From: JBGLNL01 sp964548045
GTDB taxonomy: Bacteria; Chloroflexota; Dehalococcoidia; SZUA-161; SpSt-899
Assembly (NCBI GenBank): GCA_964548045.1
Contig: CAZJQZ010000070.1
Location: 1 to 11,549, forward strand
DNA length: 11,549 nt
Direction: 5' to 3'
The translations under genes and the position numbers were made by a program. Positions 1 through 6,011 of the stretch are shown here, piece by piece. Positions within the stretch are counted from its first letter, which is position 1. Every line of letters starts with the position of its first letter. A model generated the notes under the pieces. The model was not told the origin of the DNA. It saw only the letters and a program-made list of their open reading frames with translations, and made no database searches.

Positions 1-69
1 TATCGCCCTCCCGATCCCTCTTCCGGCACCAGTGATAACTGCATTTTTACCCTTCAATTTATTGCCCAT
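1..69 (-). CDS. Short-chain dehydrogenase/reductase (SDR), N-terminal 23 codons only
   Basis: The gene starts with ATG at 69 and runs off the window at base 1. The 23 visible residues contain the classical SDR cofactor motif TGAGRGIG (residues 14-21) directly after a short beta strand (NAVI), which is the NAD(P)-binding start of a Rossmann fold. An AAAGGA ribosome binding site lies at 77-82, seven bases before the start. In acyl-CoA degradation operons such enzymes usually oxidise a 3-hydroxyacyl-CoA or similar alcohol, but substrate and length cannot be read here. It follows the operon in the same direction after a 309-base gap, so it may be cotranscribed or have its own promoter. Family assignment is firm; exact function is unknown. 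Confidence 0.85.
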   Translation of the reverse strand, partial: MGNKLKGKNAVITGAGRGIGRAI

Positions 70-378
70 TTTTCAATCCTTTAAATCATAGATAACTCTA
101 GAATATCAGTGGGACCGTAACCATTCCATGCTCCGTTGGTAGGGTTTTCAGCACCCGGTACTAGTACATTGTTAGCACTGATGAACTAACCGGCTTGCCT
201 GCTCTCAAAGGATGCTGCCCTGTGTGTTAAAGTGGTAGATGTCCTTTTCTTTTGCAAGCATATATATTAGAGACCTGACGCAAGTGAAGTTTCTATTTAA
301 TTGCCTGAGTTGCTAATATGCGAAAAATATCCCTGAGCGAACCGCTGCAAATCAACTGCGACTTTTGGGCAGACTTTT
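70..378. other. Intergenic region, 309 bases, with gene remnant
   Basis: No intact gene is visible between the last activator ATPase and the SDR gene. The part nearest the SDR gene (81-261) reads as a decayed SDR C-terminus and is listed separately. The rest (262-378) is AT-rich. I see no tRNA, no convincing sigma-70 promoter and no hairpin followed by a T-run on the minus strand. A 10-base palindrome GTACTAGTAC sits at 158-167. Confidence 0.6.
81..261 (-). pseudogene. Decayed C-terminus of a short-chain dehydrogenase
   Basis: Read on the minus strand, 185-81 encodes 34 residues beginning FISANNVLVPGAENP and ending at TAA (81-83), just before the ribosome binding site of the intact SDR gene. 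The start resembles the conserved SDR ending 'A-G-F-I-T-G-N-N-x-x-V-x-G-G'. Immediately upstream the same frame reads SRQAG and is broken by a TAG at 186-188. Farther up another frame reads MLAKEKDIYHF (261 to about 229), resembling the 'G-K-P-E-D-I-A' stretch that precedes this ending in SDRs, so at least one frameshift separates the pieces. The simplest reading is the tail of an SDR paralogue that has lost its frame and its front half. The match is by eye and short. Confidence 0.45.
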
Positions 379-1155
379 TTATTTGGCCTTCTCGGCAGCA
401 AAGATGGCTGCCCCGATAGCCCCCACCAGTTGCGGGTTCTCTGGCAGTTCAACGATTTCCGTTTTCAGTAGTTGCTCGAGCCGCTTCGTCAATTCGGCAT
501 TCTTGGCTATACCCCCGGTAAGAGTGATGTCTTTTTTGATATCGATGCCACGCAGTAATGAAAGAATGCGGTAGGCTATGCTATCGATTATGCCTTTGGC
601 TATGTCGGCAGGAGCTATGCCTTTCAGGATCAGGCGTTTGATCTCAATCTCAACCAGGACGGAACAGGACTGGTTCAGAAATACCGGGTTGGTAGACCGG
701 AGTGAAAGCGGGCCGAGTTCGCAGATATCGATTCCCAGGCTCTCTGCTATCACTTCCAGAGACCTGCCGGTACCGGCGTCACATTTATCGGTCATTCGGA
801 AATTCTTCAGGACGCCTCCCTCCTCTGCGCTGATGGTTTTGTAATCCTGCCCTCCTCCATCAATGATGGTTCTCACCCCAGGCAGCAGCCAGCAAGCCCC
901 CTTGCTGTGGCACGAAATTTCGCTCATGTTATCCTGCGCGAAGGGCACGATATCGCGTCCGTACCCGGTGCTCACGCAATAGTCAATTTCACTGTAAGAA
1001 AGGTCAAGTTTCCCCAGCAACCTATCCATCACCTGAGTGGCCGATTGTACAGCATCAGCACGCACTGCGATGATTTCGGAACCGAGAATACTATCGTTCT
1101 TAATTACCACAGCTTTGGCGGTGAGGGCTCCAATATCGCATCCGGCAAAAATCAT
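379..1155 (-). CDS. BcrA/BcrD/HgdC-type ATPase (acyl-CoA dehydratase/reductase activator), divergent
   Basis: A 258-residue member of the BadF/BadG/BcrA/BcrD ASKHA ATPase family, which hydrolyses ATP to push an electron from a bridging [4Fe-4S] cluster into a dehydratase or benzoyl-CoA reductase. Visible motifs: phosphate-1 loop GCDIGALTAK (5-14), TGYGR (63-67), the phosphate-2 region DGGGQDYK (99-106), the two cluster cysteines C125 (DKCDAGTGR) and C164 (SCSVLVEIE), and the adenosine motif LTGGIAKN near the C-terminus. I chose the ATG at 1155, aligned with the family N-terminus and 10 bases after the upstream gene; the longer frame to 1248 would overlap that gene by 83 bases and adds no family sequence. 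The usual FAESE after the second cysteine is VLVEIE here, so the helix around the cluster differs from its two paralogues in this window. It probably pairs with the adjacent 1166-1948 product as a BcrA/BcrD-like heterodimer (inference). Confidence 0.88.
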   Translation of the reverse strand: MIFAGCDIGALTAKAVVIKNDSILGSEIIAVRADAVQSATQVMDRLLGKLDLSYSEIDYCVSTGYGRDIVPFAQDNMSEISCHSKGACWLLPGVRTIIDGGGQDYKTISAEEGGVLKNFRMTDKCDAGTGRSLEVIAESLGIDICELGPLSLRSTNPVFLNQSCSVLVEIEIKRLILKGIAPADIAKGIIDSIAYRILSLLRGIDIKKDITLTGGIAKNAELTKRLEQLLKTEIVELPENPQLVGAIGAAIFAAEKAK

Positions 1156-1165
1156 TTTTTCACCA

Positions 1166-1948
1166 CTATTTCGCCTGTCGTTCGCTGGCCAGCAATGCAG
1201 CGCCGAAGGCAGCAACAGCCTGGGGATCAAACCCGCCCAGATCAGCAAATTTGAGGTTTAATTCCCTTTCCAGGTATTTCACTATGGCGACGTTTTTGGT
1301 GATACCACCTGTCAGGGCTACCTCAGGCAGCAAACTTATCCTTCTGGCATTCCCAGCTATTTTGGCGGCCACTGCGTAGATAACCCCGGCGAATACATCA
1401 AGCTTGTTGTGCCCTTCATTGATTCGAGATATTACCTCGCTTTCAGCGAATACCACGCAGGTGTTGGTTATCTGGAAGGGGTTATTTGAAATAGGGAAGT
1501 CGTGGGTTAAATCATTCACAGGGATTTCCAATGCTTTTGCCATGATCTCGATGAACATCCCGGTTCCGGCGGTGCATTTGTCGATAAAAGCCGATTCCAG
1601 CAGTTCACCATTCTCGCCAATTTTGTTAACCAGCAGTGTGTCTCCGCCCACATCAATCACCGTTCTTATTTCAGGGTTGAGTTCTTTTAGAGCCCGATGG
1701 AGGCAGGGCTCGTGATGAATGACTTGATTGGCAAAGGGAACGATCTTTTTGCCGGATCCTGTGGCGACGCATGAATCGATTCTTTCCTGTGGCAGGCCGG
1801 CTTTATTCAAGGCTCTCTCCATTGCGCTTGTGGCAGCCTTGATGGGGAAACTTTTATAAGGGACGATTTCAACGGCAAGGATAGCACCGTTTTCGGTGAT
1901 GACAACCTTTGCTGAACTAATTCCCAAATCGCATCCAGCGCATATCAA
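1166..1948 (-). CDS. BcrA/BcrD/HgdC-type ATPase (acyl-CoA dehydratase/reductase activator)
   Basis: A 260-residue ASKHA ATPase of the BcrA/BcrD/HgdC family. It shows the phosphate-1 loop GCDLGISSAK (5-14), cluster cysteines C125 (DKCTAGTGMF) and C164 (TCVVFAESE), and the adenosine motif ALTGGITKN. The phosphate-2 region reads DVGGDTLLV (99-107) where active paralogues have DIGGQDCK, so the GQDxK part is missing; it may hydrolyse ATP poorly or act as the second half of a heterodimer. The start is TTG at 1948, supported by AGGAG at 1958-1962 and by alignment of the first residues with both paralogues. It lies 18 bases after the ATC-hydrolase-like gene and 10 bases before the 379-1155 gene, so it is clearly in the same transcription unit. 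Confidence 0.88.
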   Translation of the reverse strand: MICAGCDLGISSAKVVITENGAILAVEIVPYKSFPIKAATSAMERALNKAGLPQERIDSCVATGSGKKIVPFANQVIHHEPCLHRALKELNPEIRTVIDVGGDTLLVNKIGENGELLESAFIDKCTAGTGMFIEIMAKALEIPVNDLTHDFPISNNPFQITNTCVVFAESEVISRINEGHNKLDVFAGVIYAVAAKIAGNARRISLLPEVALTGGITKNVAIVKYLERELNLKFADLGGFDPQAVAAFGAALLASERQAK

Positions 1949-1957
1949 TGTCTGTCA

Positions 1958-1962
1958 CTCCT
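1958..1962 (-). promoter_or_regulatory. Ribosome binding site fixing a TTG start
   Basis: AGGAG on the minus strand, nine bases before the TTG at 1948. No in-frame ATG near this position would preserve the family N-terminus, so this site supports TTG as the start of the 1166-1948 gene. Confidence 0.65.
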
Positions 1963-1966
1963 GAGG

Positions 1967-2527
1967 CTAATTCTCGATCCAAAACTCCCACTGGCAGGCA
2001 ATCTCGTCAGGCTTTCCATTGAAACCTGTCTTCAGAGGTTTAACCTTAATATCAGGATTGATAGCTTCGGTGTAGGCTTTAATGGCGGCATCCTCCAGCA
2101 CATTACAGGTCCAGTTAAGTTTTTCGGGGTTGCTGTGCTTTAGCGCTGCGAATGCGGGGCAGTGTTTTACGGTAAGAACAGCTTTTCTTGAGTCCTTGAG
2201 ATCCCAGTCGTAATCGTAGATTCCTTGCGCGAAAGAAGGAACAAACTGATTTACTTTGACGTAGGCTTCGAGGTCATTCCCCTGAATGTTGAGGGCTTGC
2301 ATGGTCCATTTTATCTCGTGTTTGCCAATCCGACACCAATTCTCGATGAGGCATTCACGAGCCACTTCTTCTCCGGCCCGCTTGCCCATTTGCTCTTGCC
2401 AGAAACTATCCAGTACCAGGATTTCCCTGCAATAGGCCTGCAGCAATCTGGCCAGTGTTTCCTTGGAGAAATCCTCATAGCGAATATCGCGTTTGAAGGG
2501 GCCGTTGTAATCGGGCAGTTCTTCCAT
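1967..2527 (-). CDS. ATC-hydrolase / DUF6125-like protein
   Basis: A 186-residue soluble, probably cytoplasmic protein with no signal peptide or membrane segment. The second half, with VKHCPAF, NWTC, and the ending ACQWEFWIEN, resembles the L-2-amino-thiazoline-4-carboxylate hydrolase / DUF6125 group, whose members are often found beside metal- or thiol-dependent anaerobic enzymes; this is a recognition by eye and not certain. Cysteines occur at several points (AYCRE, ARECLIENWC, KHCPA, WTCNV, ACQWE), enough for a metal or thiol role, but there is no ferredoxin motif. The ATG start has a modest AAGAAGAG upstream. It sits between the radical SAM gene (25-base gap) and the paired ATPases (18-base gap), so it belongs to the operon. 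Its reaction is unknown. Confidence 0.6.
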   Translation of the reverse strand: MEELPDYNGPFKRDIRYEDFSKETLARLLQAYCREILVLDSFWQEQMGKRAGEEVARECLIENWCRIGKHEIKWTMQALNIQGNDLEAYVKVNQFVPSFAQGIYDYDWDLKDSRKAVLTVKHCPAFAALKHSNPEKLNWTCNVLEDAAIKAYTEAINPDIKVKPLKTGFNGKPDEIACQWEFWIEN

Positions 2528-2552
2528 GAGACTCTTCTTAATTCTCGGGATG

Positions 2553-4148
2553 TCAGACGATTTCGGTGACCGCCCGGTCGACTTTGTTGTTGTGGGTCCA
2601 AAACCAGTTCACATGCCCGTTAATCCGGTCAAACTTCAGATACCCTGCGTTAACCAGCGTGCCGATGGTCTTGCTGATGAAATCGGAATGCATACCTGTG
2701 ATGGGGGCAAGATGAAGGGCAAGCTCCGCAGATGGCTTGAGCCCGTTGATGGCCAGAGCACCCATTTTAGTTATTATGTCTTCGGTGAGCAGTTTGAAGA
2801 TAAGCCTCATCCGGTAATCCCCTTCAACCCTGAAGGATTCATCCTCAGTGCACTGGTTTTTGCGGCAACGTTGCTTAACTTCTTCCCAACCATCCAATTG
2901 GTTTTTCTCAAAGTCGTTCAGGAATTTATCCAGGTCATCAGCACTAAGTTCCGAAGTGCGCACTACGGCACGGTTGGCATCGTAGAGATCCCAGTTATCG
3001 GTGAGTATTTCCAGATCATACTGGTCGACTTCTTCCCGTACAGTAGTTCCAGGAAATGGCGCCAGCACATGGTAGCCGTACTCGATATCCAGTTCCTCGG
3101 CAAATTTGCTGGAATCTGCCATGGTCTGATGGGTCTCTCCCGGCAACCCGATCATGAAGGATGCATGGGTTCGAATTCCCACTTCCTTGCAATAGCGAAC
3201 CGCGGCGCGGGCCTGATCCATGGTGATACCCTTCCTGACCCGTTTGAGCATTTCAGGATTGCCGGATTCTATCCCGAAACTAATGGCATCACACCCGGCA
3301 TCCTTCATAATCTGGAGCGTTTCTATATCCACGGTATTGACCCTGGAGAAGGCGCTCCAGCCGAAATGCAAGTCTCGTTTTATGATCTCTTCGCATAGTG
3401 CCTTGACGCGTTTTTTGTTGGCGGTGAAGATATCATCAGCGATGTTAATCCGGTCAATCCCATAAGTCATGAGATGCTCGATCTCGTCCACTACATTCGC
3501 CGCCGAACGATGACGTACTTTGAATCCTACCATTTTCCGGCCCAGGCAGAAAATGCAGCGATTGGGGCAACCCCGGCTGGTGATGATGCTTACCGGGAAG
3601 CCCAGCGCCTGGTAGCGTGACAGGGGCAGCAGATGCCGTGCCGGGAGTGGCAGGGTGTCCAGATCATCAATCGTCGGTTGAGGTGGGGTGATGATGATTT
3701 CTTCGCCATCATTAAAGGCAATGCCGTTAATGCCGGGCCAGGATTGCCTGTCATCGATGACGGGCAGGAGTTCCGCCAGGGTCGCTTCCCCCTCCCCCAC
3801 GATAATGAGATCAAGTTCCGGATATTGTTTGAGCGTGCGTTCGATATCGAAACTGACATGAGGACCGCCCATCATGGTTATAAGAGAAGGATTATGCCAT
3901 TTGGCTTCCTGTATAATGCCGGCGGCGGCGAGGAAATTCATAGTTACCGCGGTGGCCCCGACGATATCCGGTTTGAAGGAATCGAGATCGTTCCTCAGTT
4001 TTTCCGGGGTATACTGGCTAACGATGTAATCGAAGATAGCGACTTCGGCCCCTGCCTCGATGCAGGCAGCGGCGACGTACGAAATACCAAGAGGAGGCGA
4101 AGGGGCCTCTGTCAAGGGATATGGGGGGGCGATGAGTGCTATTCTCAT
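2553..4148 (-). CDS. B12-binding-domain radical SAM protein
   Basis: A 531-residue radical SAM enzyme. Residues about 1-140 form a B12-binding-like Rossmann domain (start RIALIAPPYP, PPLGISYVAA, MGGPHVSFD, VGEGE), but the DxHxxG histidine motif of base-off cobalamin binding is not seen. The radical SAM core follows, with the cluster motif C194-x3-C198-x2-C201 (RGCPNRCIFC), then FGIESG and GLPGET, typical of the BchE-like group. The last about 90 residues look like a winged-helix tail, not part of the standard core. Proteins of this architecture modify small molecules, lipids or cofactors; the substrate cannot be inferred. The start is two bases after the CooC-like gene, suggesting translational coupling. 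In this context it may make or modify a cofactor or acyl-CoA substrate (inference). Confidence 0.88.
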   Translation of the reverse strand: MRIALIAPPYPLTEAPSPPLGISYVAAACIEAGAEVAIFDYIVSQYTPEKLRNDLDSFKPDIVGATAVTMNFLAAAGIIQEAKWHNPSLITMMGGPHVSFDIERTLKQYPELDLIIVGEGEATLAELLPVIDDRQSWPGINGIAFNDGEEIIITPPQPTIDDLDTLPLPARHLLPLSRYQALGFPVSIITSRGCPNRCIFCLGRKMVGFKVRHRSAANVVDEIEHLMTYGIDRINIADDIFTANKKRVKALCEEIIKRDLHFGWSAFSRVNTVDIETLQIMKDAGCDAISFGIESGNPEMLKRVRKGITMDQARAAVRYCKEVGIRTHASFMIGLPGETHQTMADSSKFAEELDIEYGYHVLAPFPGTTVREEVDQYDLEILTDNWDLYDANRAVVRTSELSADDLDKFLNDFEKNQLDGWEEVKQRCRKNQCTEDESFRVEGDYRMRLIFKLLTEDIITKMGALAINGLKPSAELALHLAPITGMHSDFISKTIGTLVNAGYLKFDRINGHVNWFWTHNNKVDRAVTEIV

Positions 4149-4150
4149 TG

Positions 4151-4960
4151 TTAGTTGCTGGCCCTTATCTTAATGATGTTGTTTAATACGATATCGCGAA
4201 GGGCCGAAAACCCCGGTGATTCGGCGGGAAGCTCAATTACCGGCTTGGCCATGAGATCGTAATAAGCGATTTGCTCATCTTGCGGGATTATCCCGAAAAG
4301 CTCCAGACCTATCCTTTCAGCGGCCTTGGTCAGGATATCTTCATTCCCTGAGACTCTGTTGAAAATAATTCCCATTCTTTCGCACTTGATTACTTTATCG
4401 TTTTCCACCATACCTTTGATCATTTCCGCTGTTTCAACGCCACGGGCAGTGGCATCGGAGACGACGATCAGGGTGCTGATACGCCGCATGACCTGGCGGT
4501 TGAGTTGCTCAAGGCCGGCTTCTCCATCAATGAGGATGGTATCGAAGCTTTTGGAGAGTACCTCAATGGTTCCACGGAGAAGATCGTTGACGGGGCAGTA
4601 GCAACCCAGCGTCTCGGTGCGGCCCATAGCCAGGATGGCATAATCATCCAGTTCGTCCATAGCTTCAAAGGCCATATAATCCAGTGAATTGACCATTTCT
4701 TGCTTTTGTTTGCTATCCGTTCCTATCACACCTCTGATTATATCTTCCCGGACCTGTCCCATAGTACGTCTCACACTTATTCCCAGGGCCGTCAGGAGAC
4801 CCATGGCAGGGTCAGCATCGATAAGTAACAGGTTGCCAGCCTGCTTGCTTTCCACTAAAATCCGGCTCGTCATAGCCGTGATTGCTGTCTTGCCCACACC
4901 TCCTTTTCCAACTACAGCCATTATCTGCTTGCCCGAATCAATTTCACTAGCCATCTTCAT
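4151..4960 (-). CDS. CooC/AcsF-type ATPase (nickel-insertion accessory protein family)
   Basis: A 269-residue MinD/SIMIBI-class P-loop ATPase. It has the deviant Walker A GKGGVGKT (18-25), LLIDADPAMG (45-54), a CxC pair C120-Y-C122 in GCYCPVNDLLR, and Walker B DGEAGLE (145-151). The CxC and D-x-E-A-G-L-E signatures are those of CooC and AcsF, which load nickel into CO dehydrogenase and acetyl-CoA synthase. It lies 23 bases downstream of the AcsB-like/ferredoxin fusion gene, a natural partner. Two starts are possible: ATG 4960 and ATG 4954. The AGGTGG site sits three bases from the first and nine from the second, so 4954 may be the real one. Family is secure; that it handles nickel here is inference. 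Confidence 0.88.
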   Translation of the reverse strand: MKMASEIDSGKQIMAVVGKGGVGKTAITAMTSRILVESKQAGNLLLIDADPAMGLLTALGISVRRTMGQVREDIIRGVIGTDSKQKQEMVNSLDYMAFEAMDELDDYAILAMGRTETLGCYCPVNDLLRGTIEVLSKSFDTILIDGEAGLEQLNRQVMRRISTLIVVSDATARGVETAEMIKGMVENDKVIKCERMGIIFNRVSGNEDILTKAAERIGLELFGIIPQDEQIAYYDLMAKPVIELPAESPGFSALRDIVLNNIIKIRASN

Positions 4961-4983
4961 TTACCACCTATCTTCAGTTAAGA

Positions 4984-6009
4984 TCAAGATTGACTATCGG
5001 GTTTTGCCAGGGACGATATGTTATCGCCGCTTTTCTCTCTCATTACGATAGCTCCCTCAGGACAGATCGGCACACAAACGCCACATCCCCTGCATTTATC
5101 TGGGTTGACTATTGCTTTATCCCCGCTCTCATTCATCCTGATGATGTTGTATATGCAGCCACGTTCATCAATGCATGCTTGGCAACCAACACAGGCATCG
5201 GTGATTTCAGCCACGTAGCGCGAACGCTCATCAATGAACACCGCTTCGTCATCGTCTCCTCTCTGCTTGCCCCGAATGGCATCCAATTCCCTGATATCAT
5301 CACAGACTGCCTGGTTTGAGCAGGCGCTGCAATTTAGATCGCAATCGAATTCATCGAGATCATATCCCTTTTCCTTCCAGTATTCCTTAACTATTTTAGT
5401 GCGGATGCTGTCGACCTCTCCGGCGATCTCGTCCAATTGCCTTATATCATCTTTGGTTGTGGTGATAAAGGCAATTTCCATTGTCTCCACTTCGGGCACG
5501 TTGGTTTTAATAGCGATCATTAATGCCCTGGCCAGCGTTTCCAGCGTGAATCCTTTGGCAGCGACATCCCTGCTAATCCGGCCCCAGATGCTTTTGGAGG
5601 AGCTTCTGACCATGTACCCTTCCAGGCTGTCTGAAATGTGCTGGTACTCTGCGGCTTTCTCATACGCTGCAGAATCGAGATTCTTGCCTGCCATCATTAT
5701 GACCTGTCCGAAGGGCTGGCTTCCCCCTTCCAGTTCCGGTATGTCTGGTCCGATGAGGGTGACGTGACCATCGCGGAGAAGTGACGTATCTTCGGTCCAC
5801 ATGATGGAACTGGTGGAACCCTCGGTCGGATTGCCCAATTCGGCAAAGGTATCCGAGCGCAGGATTATCCCGGGGTTAGCTCCGGGACCCACCTGAACCG
5901 GCATACCTGCTTGGAGTTCATCCACCGAAGAAGGGCAGTTGAATTCCTTCGTATCCCTGCTTTGCAGGTATTCATGTACCTTTTCGATATGATCGTTAAA
6001 ACCAGACAT
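4984..6009 (-). CDS. AcsB/CdhC-like domain fused to a 2x[4Fe-4S] ferredoxin
   Basis: A 341-residue protein. Residues about 36-195 align by eye with the middle domain of the acetyl-CoA synthase beta subunit (AcsB/CdhC): MPVQVGPGANPG (36-47), GPDIPELEGGS (87-97) and SIWGRISRDVAAKGF (140-154), where Moorella AcsB has equivalents. Cysteines C223, C227, C230 and C236 fall where AcsB has the start of its A-cluster. The rest of the catalytic domain is absent, including the GCGCFE segment with the proximal-nickel cysteines. It is replaced by a ferredoxin with C273-x2-C276-x2-C279-x5-C285 and C306-x2-C309-x2-C312-x3-C316. The protein is therefore unlikely to make acetyl-CoA and more likely transfers electrons or carries a metal site. 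It lies between the dehydratase subunits (2-base gap) and a CooC-like ATPase. Confidence 0.85.
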   Translation of the reverse strand: MSGFNDHIEKVHEYLQSRDTKEFNCPSSVDELQAGMPVQVGPGANPGIILRSDTFAELGNPTEGSTSSIMWTEDTSLLRDGHVTLIGPDIPELEGGSQPFGQVIMMAGKNLDSAAYEKAAEYQHISDSLEGYMVRSSSKSIWGRISRDVAAKGFTLETLARALMIAIKTNVPEVETMEIAFITTTKDDIRQLDEIAGEVDSIRTKIVKEYWKEKGYDLDEFDCDLNCSACSNQAVCDDIRELDAIRGKQRGDDDEAVFIDERSRYVAEITDACVGCQACIDERGCIYNIIRMNESGDKAIVNPDKCRGCGVCVPICPEGAIVMREKSGDNISSLAKPDSQS

Positions 6010-6011
6010 AA

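Noticed and set aside
158..167. Perfect palindrome GTACTAGTAC
   Set aside because: Short, AT-rich, and inside the SDR remnant; no second copy or promoter next to it, so an operator cannot be supported.
361..385. Possible terminator near the end of the 379-1155 gene (T-run with CTGC/GCAG pair)
   Set aside because: The T-run follows the weak four-base stem only on the plus strand, where there is no gene to terminate.
1156..1248. N-terminal extension of the last activator ATPase to ATG 1248
   Set aside because: The extra 31 residues overlap the upstream gene and do not resemble the family; the ATG at 1155 gives the normal start M-I-x-A-G-C-D.
2526..3398. Long plus-strand open frame of 290 codons
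   Set aside because: It lies antisense to the radical SAM gene, whose product has clear motifs; the plus-strand translation shows no recognisable domain. The same applies to plus-strand frames at 6174-6917 and 9765-10547.
4984..6009. A true acetyl-CoA synthase beta subunit
   Set aside because: At 341 residues it is less than half the length of AcsB, and the GCGCFE segment with the proximal-nickel cysteines is missing.
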